From assembly GCA_027457225.1 (NCBI GenBank), contig DAIDTL010000094.1, positions 1-5,116 of the forward strand: a stretch of DNA of 5,116 nucleotides, written 5' to 3'. The translations under genes and the position numbers were made by a program. Under the pieces are notes generated by a model. That model ran no database searches and was not told the origin of the DNA. It saw only the letters and a list, made by a program, of their open reading frames with translations. Position 1 is the first letter of the stretch; each line of letters starts with the position of its first letter. Shown here piece after piece: positions 1-5,116 of this stretch. Source of the DNA: Ferrovaceae bacterium. GTDB taxonomy: Bacteria; Pseudomonadota; Gammaproteobacteria; Burkholderiales; Ferrovaceae.

Positions 1-1056
1 CTGGGCACCCTGTGCAATGGCCGTATCAGGATCTTTCAGGCCGTGACCCGTGAGTGTAGCCACAATGGTTGCATCCGGTTTGATTTTCCCGCGCTTCAGA
101 TCCTTGATCAGACCCGCCAGAGAAGTCGCCGACGAGGGTTCGCAAAATACACCTTCTGTTTGTGCCAGCAGCTTTTGTGCCTCCAGAATTTCTGTGTCAG
201 TACACTCGTCAAACCAACCACCAGATTCTTTAACTGCCGCCCAGGCAAGGTTCCAGGACATGGGGTTACCGATGCGGATTGCAGTGGCAATGGTTTCAGG
301 ATGGGAGACCGGAGCACCGCGCAAAAACGGTGCGGCGCCTGAAGCTTGATAACCTAGCATGATGGGACGCCGGGTTGCCAACGCCTCGATGTGATACGGG
401 CATTGGCCATTGCACAGACCACAAGCCTCAGTCTGTTGACAGATGGACTCGCTGTAACCCATCCAGTGTGCACTGATGTTGCCCGCATTACCCACTGGAA
501 GCACATGGTAGTCCGGTGCATCACCCAAAGCATCTATCACTTCGAAAGCAATGGTTTTCTGGCCCTGCAGGCGGTAAGGATTGACTGAATTAACCAACGC
601 GATGGGAAGATCGGCTGAAATTTCCTGGACTAGGCGCATGCCGTCATCAAAGTTTCCTTGAATCTGAATCACCACCGAGCCATGCATCATGGCTTGAGCC
701 AGTTTGCCCAGTGCGATTTTGCCGTCGGGAATCAAAACAAAGCTGGTGATGCCTGCTCGTGCTGCATAAGCAGCAGCGGCGGCAGAAGTATTTCCGGTGG
801 AAGCACAGATAATGGCCTTGGAGCCCGCCTCTACCGCCTTGGTCACCGCCATGGTCATACCCCGATCCTTAAAGGAACCAGTGGGATTCAGGCCTTCGAA
901 TTTGGCAAACAAACGCCCTGAGTGCCCCAATTTCTTCGGTAAATTTATCAGTTCAATCAAGGGTGTGTTGCCCTCATTGAGCGAAATAATGGGCGTGTTG
1001 TCTGTGACCGGCAAGCGATCACGGTAGCGATGAATCAAACCTTGATAATGTGCCAT
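1..1056 (-). CDS. thrC: Threonine synthase (3' end cut by window edge)
   Basis: PLP-dependent lyase that converts O-phospho-L-homoserine to L-threonine and phosphate, the last step of threonine synthesis, in the cytoplasm. 352 codons are open with no stop before the window edge. The family is usually about 350-370 residues, so only a short C-terminal tail is missing. Visible signatures: the N-terminal stretch LPVTDNTPIISLNEGNTPL (15-33), the PLP-lysine motif NPTGSFKDRGMT with Lys63, the ASTGNTSAAAAAYAARAG stretch, the phosphate-binding glycine loop PVGNAGN (187-193), and the C-terminal EGVFCEPSSA and LTGHGLKDPDTA. This is the short, Bacillus-type class, not the longer E. coli type. An unusual insertion with four cysteines (Cys206, 212, 215, 219) sits soon after the glycine loop. 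The ATG start follows an AAGGA ribosome site that overlaps the hom stop codon, 8 bases downstream of hom, so it is the third gene of the operon. The family call is very secure. Confidence 0.96.
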   Translation of the reverse strand, partial: MAHYQGLIHRYRDRLPVTDNTPIISLNEGNTPLIELINLPKKLGHSGRLFAKFEGLNPTGSFKDRGMTMAVTKAVEAGSKAIICASTGNTSAAAAAYAARAGITSFVLIPDGKIALGKLAQAMMHGSVVIQIQGNFDDGMRLVQEISADLPIALVNSVNPYRLQGQKTIAFEVIDALGDAPDYHVLPVGNAGNISAHWMGYSESICQQTEACGLCNGQCPYHIEALATRRPIMLGYQASGAAPFLRGAPVSHPETIATAIRIGNPMSWNLAWAAVKESGGWFDECTDTEILEAQKLLAQTEGVFCEPSSATSLAGLIKDLKRGKIKPDATIVATLTGHGLKDPDTAIAQGAQ

Positions 1057-1060
1057 GACG

Positions 1061-1065
1061 TCCTT
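1061..1065 (-). promoter_or_regulatory. Ribosome binding site of thrC
   Basis: On the minus strand AAGGA lies 4 bases before the thrC ATG and shares its first base with the hom TAA stop codon. This fixes the thrC start and suggests that ribosomes finishing hom can reinitiate on thrC. Confidence 0.75.
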
Positions 1066-2387
1066 TATGCAGACCCGAGGGATTCCAGTCTAATGCGCGT
1101 GATGGAACCGGAAATGCTGTCCAGGGACTCAATTTTTGCAATAGCCTGATCAATCTGCTTTTCGATGGTTTGATGCGTCAACATGATGACGTCCACGCGT
1201 TCCTCCCCGGCTGCGGGTTCGCGTTGCAGCATGGCCTCGATGGAAATGCCAAGGTCGGCCAGAATTCTGGTAATGTCTGCCAGCACGCCTGGGCGATCGT
1301 AGGCACGTATGCGCAAATAGTAAGAAGTTTCAATTTCCGACACCGGTAAAACAACATCGTCGTGCATTTGATCTGGCTGAAACGCCAGATGCGGCACGCG
1401 ATTACCAGGATCGGAGGTTGCCATGCGCGTGATGTCCACGAGATCCGCCACCACTGAAGATCCCGTAGGTTCGGCGCCAGCGCCTGCACCGTAATACAAC
1501 GTTGCACCAACAGCATCGCCTTTGACCAGTACGGCATTCATTACACCATCCACATTGGCGATCAAGCGCTTTTCTGGAATTAGTGTAGGGTGCACACGCA
1601 ACTCGATGCCTCGGGCCGTGCGCCGGGTAATGCCCAACAGCTTGATGCGATAACCGAACTCTTCGGCATACTGGATGTCCTGGGCTGTGAGCCTTGAAAT
1701 GCCTTCCGTATAGGCCCGATCAAACTGCATGGGGATACCAAAAGCAATGGCTGCCATGATGGTCAGCTTATGGGCCGCATCAATGCCTTCGATATCAAAT
1801 GTGGGGTCTGCCTCGGCATATCCCAGATCCTGGGCTTGTTTGAGCGCATCATCAAAACTGTCACCGTGATCGCGCATGCAGGTCAGAATGAAGTTGCTGG
1901 TGCCATTGATAATGCCGGCGATCCATTCAATGCGGTTGGCCGTGAGTCCTTCACGCAGCGCCTTGATGATGGGGATGCCTCCTGCCACAGCCGCTTCAAA
2001 AGCCACCATTACGCCCTTGGCATGGGCTGCCTTGAAAATCTCATTGCCGTGCAAAGCCAGCAATGCCTTATTGGCCGTGACAACATGTTTGCCCCGGGCG
2101 ATAGCCTGCAACACCAACTCCTTAGCCGGATGAATCCCTCCCATCAATTCAGCGACGATATCTACATCAGGTGAATTGACTACCGCCATTGGATCGTGGG
2201 TTAGTGGAATGGCGCCACCTGTTTTTTGATGTGCCTTTTCATGATCACATTCTCGAACAGCCGCCATAATGATGCGAATTTCGCGCCCTGCCCGGCGACC
2301 AATCTCCTCGCGATTGCGTTCCAGAATGGCGTAAGTTCCGCCACCAACCACTCCCAAGCCCAACAGTCCCACGCGTATGGGTTTCAT
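1065..2387 (-). CDS. hom: Homoserine dehydrogenase with C-terminal ACT domain
   Basis: Reduces L-aspartate 4-semialdehyde to L-homoserine with NAD(P)H, the branch point towards threonine and methionine. The protein is 440 residues, normal for the monofunctional form without a fused aspartokinase. A Rossmann domain opens with GLGVVGGGT (nucleotide loop Gly10, Gly12, Gly15). VTANKALL lies at 103-110. The family signature is complete at 185-207 and includes DPTFDIEGIDAAHK; by comparison with the yeast enzyme, Glu192, Asp203 and Lys207 are the active-site residues. Residues about 355-435 form an ACT domain (YYLRIRAYDRPGVLADITRIL...), the usual site of feedback control by threonine; the ligand here is inferred. 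The ATG overlaps the alaC stop by 4 bases (ATGA) and an AAGGA site lies 9 bases upstream, so translation is probably coupled to alaC. No homoserine kinase gene lies between hom and thrC. Confidence 0.97.
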   Translation of the reverse strand: MKPIRVGLLGLGVVGGGTYAILERNREEIGRRAGREIRIIMAAVRECDHEKAHQKTGGAIPLTHDPMAVVNSPDVDIVAELMGGIHPAKELVLQAIARGKHVVTANKALLALHGNEIFKAAHAKGVMVAFEAAVAGGIPIIKALREGLTANRIEWIAGIINGTSNFILTCMRDHGDSFDDALKQAQDLGYAEADPTFDIEGIDAAHKLTIMAAIAFGIPMQFDRAYTEGISRLTAQDIQYAEEFGYRIKLLGITRRTARGIELRVHPTLIPEKRLIANVDGVMNAVLVKGDAVGATLYYGAGAGAEPTGSSVVADLVDITRMATSDPGNRVPHLAFQPDQMHDDVVLPVSEIETSYYLRIRAYDRPGVLADITRILADLGISIEAMLQREPAAGEERVDVIMLTHQTIEKQIDQAIAKIESLDSISGSITRIRLESLGSA

Positions 2388-3568
2388 ATCAGTCCGTCCT
2401 TGCGAAACATATCCCGAATTCCCCGAATAGCCTGCCGGGTTCGGGCTTCATTTTCAATGAGCGAGAATCGCACATGGTCATCGCCCAGTTCACCAAAGCC
2501 AATACCCGGCGAAACCGCTGTTTTAGCATCTTTCAACAGTTTTTTGGCAAATTCGAGCGAGCCTTGATTTTGGTACATCTCAGGAATTTTAGCCCAGACA
2601 TACATGGTCGCTTTGGGGTTATCCACCATCCATCCAATGTTGTGCAAGCCTTGTACCATGACATCACGACGCTTTTGATACGTTGCCCTGATGGTTTCCA
2701 CGCATTCCTGAGGGCCTTCCAGCGCTACAATCGATGCCACCTGAATTGGCGTAAACGTACCATAATCGTGGTAGCTTTTCATGCGCCCCAGAGCCGCCAC
2801 CAGATCGCGGTTACCCACCATAAACCCAACGCGCCAGCCAGCCATGCTGTAACTTTTGGAAAGCGTGAAAAACTCCACGGCTACCTCCCTTGCTCCAGCA
2901 ACCTGCAAAATCGAAGGCGCTTTGTAGCCATCGTAGACAATGTCAGCATAAGCCAGATCATGAACAACATAGATGCCATATTCCTTGGCAATGGCGATTA
3001 CTCGTTCGAAAAAAGCCAGGTCAACGCACTGAGTGGTGGGATTGCTGGGAAAATTGAGAATCAGCAATTTGGGTCGGGGATAGGAGCCGCGCAATCCCTG
3101 CTCGAGTTCTTCAAAAAAATCGACACCCGGCGTCATGGCCACATGTCGTATGTCGGCACCAGCAATAACCGGGCCATAAATATGGATGGGGTAACTAGGG
3201 TTGGGAACCAGTACCATATCTCCTGTGTCCAGCACCGCCAGCATCAGGTGTGCAATGCCTTCCTTTGAGCCAATAGTGAAGATGGCTTCGGTTTCGGGGT
3301 CCAGCTCGACCCCGTAACGATGTTGATACCAGTTGCAAATGGCTTTGCGTACCCGAGGAATCCCTTTGGATAAAGAGTATCCGTGCGTGTCGTTACGCTG
3401 AGCCGCTTCCACCAACTTGTCCACAATATGCTGGGGAGTGGGCTGATCAGGATTGCCCATGCCGAAATCGATGATATCCTCACCACGGCGGCGGGCGGCG
3501 GCCTTGAGTTCGCCTGTAATGTTGAACACATAAGGCGGTAAACGTTTGATTCTGGGAAAATCAGGCAT
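2384..3568 (-). CDS. alaC: AlaC-type PLP-dependent aminotransferase (glutamate-pyruvate transaminase family)
   Basis: Class I/II fold-type I aminotransferase, cytoplasmic, most like the alanine transaminase AlaC, which moves the amino group between glutamate and pyruvate. Counting from the Met at 3568 it has 394 residues, the usual family length. The N-terminus MPDFPRIKRLPPYVFNITGE is the typical AlaC beginning. Other motifs: DIIDFGMGNPDQPTP (31-45), GSKEGIAHLMLA, VPNPSYPIHIYG, NFPSNPTTQ (Asn176), HDLAYADI (Asp204 and Tyr207 contacting PLP), TLSKSYSMAGWR with the PLP-lysine Lys238 and Arg246, and DDHVRFSL with the carboxylate-binding Arg367. The frame stays open upstream to 3742, but that 58-residue extension lacks family similarity and runs over the opposite-strand gene and its promoter, so I reject it. 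No good Shine-Dalgarno precedes 3568; an ATG at 3601 is the alternative. It is the first gene of the operon with hom and thrC. Substrate specificity is inferred from the family. Confidence 0.93.
   Translation of the reverse strand: MPDFPRIKRLPPYVFNITGELKAAARRRGEDIIDFGMGNPDQPTPQHIVDKLVEAAQRNDTHGYSLSKGIPRVRKAICNWYQHRYGVELDPETEAIFTIGSKEGIAHLMLAVLDTGDMVLVPNPSYPIHIYGPVIAGADIRHVAMTPGVDFFEELEQGLRGSYPRPKLLILNFPSNPTTQCVDLAFFERVIAIAKEYGIYVVHDLAYADIVYDGYKAPSILQVAGAREVAVEFFTLSKSYSMAGWRVGFMVGNRDLVAALGRMKSYHDYGTFTPIQVASIVALEGPQECVETIRATYQKRRDVMVQGLHNIGWMVDNPKATMYVWAKIPEMYQNQGSLEFAKKLLKDAKTAVSPGIGFGELGDDHVRFSLIENEARTRQAIRGIRDMFRKDGLI
2397..2401 (-). promoter_or_regulatory. Ribosome binding site of hom, inside the end of alaC
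   Basis: AAGGA on the minus strand, 9 bases before the hom ATG and lying within the last codons of alaC. Together with the ATGA stop/start overlap (2384-2387) it supports both the chosen hom start and translational coupling. Confidence 0.7.
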
Positions 3569-3575
3569 GACAACG

Positions 3576-3604
3576 TTGAATGGCGACCGGGCAAAAGGCA
3601 TAAT
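3576..3604 (+). promoter_or_regulatory. Probable sigma70 promoter of the Mth938-family gene
   Basis: TTGAAT (3576-3581), a 17-base spacer, then CATAAT (3599-3604): 4 of 6 and 5 of 6 matches to the consensus boxes. Transcription would begin near 3611, just before the ribosome site at 3616. The perfect 8-base palindrome CAACGTTG (3571-3578) overlaps the -35 box and lies next to the alaC start codon; it could be an operator but may be chance. The -10 boxes of the two divergent promoters overlap by two bases. Confidence 0.5.
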
Positions 3605-3631
3605 TCTACTCGATTGGAGCGCCCCTTGAAA
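3603..3631 (-). promoter_or_regulatory. Possible promoter of the alaC-hom-thrC operon
   Basis: On the minus strand a TAGAAT -10 element (3603-3608) lies 17 bases from a poor -35 element, TTTCAA (3626-3631). It would start transcription near 3595, giving a short leader before the alaC ATG at 3568 and leaving the alternative ATG at 3601 outside the message. The -35 match is only 3 of 6, so the site is tentative. It overlaps the start of the opposite gene. Confidence 0.3.
3616..3619 (+). promoter_or_regulatory. Ribosome binding site that picks the TTG start at 3626
   Basis: GGAG is followed by 6 bases and then TTG at 3626. An upstream in-frame TTG at 3614 overlaps this site and would be almost at the predicted transcription start, so 3626 is the better start. 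Confidence 0.6.
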
Positions 3632-3994
3632 CTCATCAATCACATTCCTGACGTGACCAACGCTTTGACCGGGCATGGCCCAGGCTTCGTATTGCTCAAC
3701 GGGGAGCGTGTCACCCGTAGTTTGGTGGTCAGCCCGGCGCACTCCCTGCGGGAATGGGCTCCCGACTTTTCCAGCCTGTCAGAAAACCACTTTGAGCAGT
3801 TGCTGACCTTCAAACCAGAACTTGTCTTGCTGGGGACCGGATCGGTTTTCCGCTTTCCCCACCCCGCTCTGACTCATTCCTTAACGGACGCAGGCATTGG
3901 CCTGGAAATCATGGACACCCAAGCCGCTTGTCGAACCTATGTGGTGCTGGCCAGCGAAGGTCGGCGAGTTGTTGCAGCCCTGCTGATTCCCTAA
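3626..3994 (+). CDS. Mth938/DUF498-family protein (NDUFAF3-like domain)
   Basis: A small soluble protein of 122 residues that is essentially one Mth938-like domain. Its molecular function in bacteria is not established; the mitochondrial relative NDUFAF3 is an assembly factor for respiratory complex I. Recognisable family features: an N-terminal TGHGPGFVLLNGERVTRSLVVSP (15-37), PELVLLGTGSVFRFPHP in the middle (64-80), and the strongly conserved C-terminal block GIGLEIMDTQAACRTYVVLASEGRRVVAALL (90-120), with Cys102 in the AACRTY motif. No signal peptide or membrane segment is seen. The start is TTG, chosen because GGAG lies 6 bases before it and a promoter fits just upstream; a TTG 12 bases earlier is the alternative. 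It is a single-gene unit: divergent from alaC, and convergent with the deacetylase gene, which it overlaps by 4 bases at the stop codons. Confidence 0.88.
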   Translation: MKLINHIPDVTNALTGHGPGFVLLNGERVTRSLVVSPAHSLREWAPDFSSLSENHFEQLLTFKPELVLLGTGSVFRFPHPALTHSLTDAGIGLEIMDTQAACRTYVVLASEGRRVVAALLIP

Positions 3995-4917
3995 ACCCCT
4001 GCCAACACCCGGACATGTTCAGTGACACTGCGCCCCAGGGCGTCCGTGTTATACCCACCCTCCAGCGTGGAGACCAACGCGCCGCCACAATGCCGCTCTG
4101 CAAGTTCAACCATCTGTTGGGTTACCCAGGCATAGTCAGCCTCTACCAGACGCAAATTGGCCAGCGGATCTTCTCGATGCGCATCAAAACCGGCTGAAAT
4201 CAGGATCAGTTGTGGCGCAAAAGCATCGAATGCCGGAATACAGCGGGTGCTGATGGCCTCCCGAAACCCTGAGCCATCCGTGCCAGCGCGCAGTGGAATG
4301 TTGATAATGTGATCGCTGACGGTATCCGCACCCTGGTAAGGGTAGAATGGGTGCTGGAAGGTGGAGCAGAACAGGACGCGCGAATCGTTCTTGAAGATAC
4401 TCTCTGTTCCATTGCCGTGGTGAACGTCGAAATCCAGGATGGCGATCCGTTCCAGTCCGTATTGCTCAATGGCGTGAGCCGCTGCAGCCGCCACTGTGTT
4501 GAAAAAACAGAACCCCATGGGACGGTCGCGTTCAGCGTGATGCCCGGGTGGCCGGACGCCGCAAAAGGCACTTTTTCTCTTGCCTTGCAAGACCAGATCC
4601 ACCCCCAGTATGGCCGCACCTACCGCGCCGAGGGCGGCTTGCAGGGTGTGGGGGTTCATGGCCGTATCCGGATCAAGGTGCACAATGCCGCGCCGTGGTG
4701 CTGCAGAAAACAGGTTTTCCACATGGGTGGCGGAATGCACCCTTTCCAAATGCTGGCGCAGGGCCATAGGGGCATCGTAATGCTGAAGATAAGGCATCAA
4801 TCCGCCTGCAATCAAGCGATCATTGATGGCGCTCAGACGCGCCGGACTTTCCGGATGAAACTCCCCCATGTCGTGTTTTGCACAATCATTGTGGGTAATA
4901 AACGCCGTGTGTCCCAT
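3991..4917 (-). CDS. Histone deacetylase / acetoin utilisation family hydrolase
   Basis: Zinc-dependent amidohydrolase of the arginase-deacetylase fold, 308 residues, cytoplasmic. Family members remove acetyl groups from protein lysines (AcuC acts on acetyl-CoA synthetase) or from acetylpolyamines; the substrate here cannot be read from sequence. All catalytic parts are present: HPESPARL (21-28), the His pair of RPPGHHAE (His126, His127), GFCFFN (135-140), DFDVHHGNGT with zinc ligands Asp164 and His166, SAGFDAHREDPL with the third ligand Asp245, and EGGYN with Tyr289, which polarises the acetyl carbonyl. The EGGYN ending and overall pattern are class II/HDAH-like. It should be an active enzyme. 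The N-terminus MGHTAFITHNDCAKHDMGEFH matches the family start, although no good Shine-Dalgarno precedes it. It is convergent with the Mth938-family gene and divergent from the CoA-ligase-like gene 41 bases away, which suggests a role connected to acetyl-CoA or protein acetylation (inference). Confidence 0.93.
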   Translation of the reverse strand: MGHTAFITHNDCAKHDMGEFHPESPARLSAINDRLIAGGLMPYLQHYDAPMALRQHLERVHSATHVENLFSAAPRRGIVHLDPDTAMNPHTLQAALGAVGAAILGVDLVLQGKRKSAFCGVRPPGHHAERDRPMGFCFFNTVAAAAAHAIEQYGLERIAILDFDVHHGNGTESIFKNDSRVLFCSTFQHPFYPYQGADTVSDHIINIPLRAGTDGSGFREAISTRCIPAFDAFAPQLILISAGFDAHREDPLANLRLVEADYAWVTQQMVELAERHCGGALVSTLEGGYNTDALGRSVTEHVRVLAGV

Positions 4918-4958
4918 TTTTGAAGATCTCGCATATTTATAGTTAAACTAACCCTCCC
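4918..4958. promoter_or_regulatory. Divergent intergenic region with AT-rich core and palindrome
   Basis: These 41 bases must hold 5' signals for both flanking genes. The core is AT-rich: TATAAA on the minus strand (4936-4941) is a -10 candidate for the deacetylase, and TATAGT on the plus strand (4938-4943) is one for the CoA-ligase gene. Neither has a convincing -35 box. The 11-base palindrome TAGTTAAACTA (5-base arms around one central base, 4940-4950) overlaps both and could be an operator. Neither gene has a clear ribosome binding site here. Confidence 0.35.
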
Positions 4959-5116
4959 ATGAAACCTCATTATCTGTCGCCCTTCTTCGCACCGCAATCC
5001 ATCGCGATTGTCGGCGCCAGCAATCATTCAGGCTCCGTAGGGGGGCAGGTATTGCGCAATCTTTTGTCCAGCGGCTATCGCGGAATGCTCTATCCAGTCC
5101 ATCTGCACGATCAACA
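4959..5116 (+). CDS. CoA-binding, acetate-CoA ligase (ADP-forming)-like protein, N-terminal fragment
   Basis: Only the first 52 codons are inside the window; the frame is open to the edge. The sequence after the ATG, with FAPQSIAIVGASNHSGSVGG (10-29) followed by VLRNLLSSGYRGMLYPV, is the start of a CoA-binding Rossmann domain as in ADP-forming acyl-CoA synthetases. In proteobacteria such proteins are often long (700-900 residues) and carry an ATP-grasp domain and sometimes a C-terminal GNAT acetyltransferase (Pat/PatZ, lysine acetylation). Which form this is cannot be seen, so neither a gene symbol nor a catalytic activity is assigned. The bases before the ATG are C-rich with no Shine-Dalgarno sequence. 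The gene is divergent from the deacetylase-family gene. Confidence 0.8.
   Translation, partial: MKPHYLSPFFAPQSIAIVGASNHSGSVGGQVLRNLLSSGYRGMLYPVHLHDQ

Noticed and set aside
400..441. A separate ferredoxin-like or iron-sulfur protein suggested by the cysteine cluster
   Set aside because: The cysteines are in frame inside ThrC with normal threonine synthase sequence on both sides, so they are an insertion in that enzyme and not a separate gene.
1770..2174. A 134-codon plus-strand open frame opposite hom
   Set aside because: It is antisense to the catalytic domain of homoserine dehydrogenase; no domain or start signal supports it.
2474..3268. A 264-codon plus-strand open frame opposite alaC
   Set aside because: It is fully antisense to a well-conserved aminotransferase gene, its translation resembles no protein family I know, and it has no supporting context. 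It is a frame shadow.
3569..3742. A 58-residue N-terminal extension of the alaC reading frame
   Set aside because: It lacks resemblance to AlaC proteins, which begin at the MPDFPRIKRLPPYVF segment, and it lies over the opposite-strand Mth938 gene and both predicted promoters.
4309..4923. A 204-codon plus-strand open frame opposite the deacetylase gene
   Set aside because: It is antisense to a gene with all catalytic motifs intact, and its translation shows no recognisable domain.
4833..5027. A 64-codon minus-strand frame spanning the divergent intergenic region
   Set aside because: It overlaps the starts of two recognisable genes and the intergenic control region, and has no family resemblance.

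Overview
The window looks like ordinary chromosomal DNA of a betaproteobacterium, probably from the Nitrosomonadales/Methylophilales side of the class. The G+C content is moderate. The gene order alaC-hom-thrC, the close match of all three products to betaproteobacterial versions as I remember them, and the neighbouring Mth938-type and histone-deacetylase-family genes all point that way. The taxonomic call is inference from recalled families, not from a search. I see no mobile element, CRISPR array, tRNA or rRNA.

Layout. (1) Positions 1-3568, minus strand: a tight three-gene operon. An AlaC-type aminotransferase comes first (2384-3568), then homoserine dehydrogenase Hom with a C-terminal ACT domain (1065-2387), then threonine synthase ThrC (1056 down to base 1, running off the left edge and missing only its last residues). 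alaC and hom share an ATGA overlap, and only 8 bases separate hom from thrC. (2) Positions 3569-3625: a very short divergent promoter region. (3) Positions 3626-3994, plus strand: a small Mth938/DUF498-family protein with a TTG start. (4) Positions 3991-4917, minus strand: a class II-like histone deacetylase / acetoin-utilisation family hydrolase, convergent with the Mth938 gene and overlapping it by 4 bases at the stop codons. (5) Positions 4918-4958: an AT-rich divergent intergenic region containing a small palindrome. (6) Position 4959 to the end, plus strand: the first 52 codons of a CoA-binding (succinyl/acetyl-CoA synthetase-like, ADP-forming) protein.

How the genes work together. Hom makes homoserine from aspartate semialdehyde, and ThrC makes threonine from phosphohomoserine; homoserine kinase is not in the operon and must be elsewhere. 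AlaC most likely links glutamate and pyruvate/alanine pools, and its co-transcription ties it to amino-acid supply. At the right end, a deacetylase-family gene lies back to back with a CoA-ligase-like gene of the type that is often fused to a GNAT lysine acetyltransferase (Pat/PatZ). That suggests a reversible protein-acetylation pair, but the part of the second gene that would prove it is outside the window.

The most unusual sequence detail is a four-cysteine insertion in ThrC. No clearly novel system is visible; the window is mostly well-understood metabolism.
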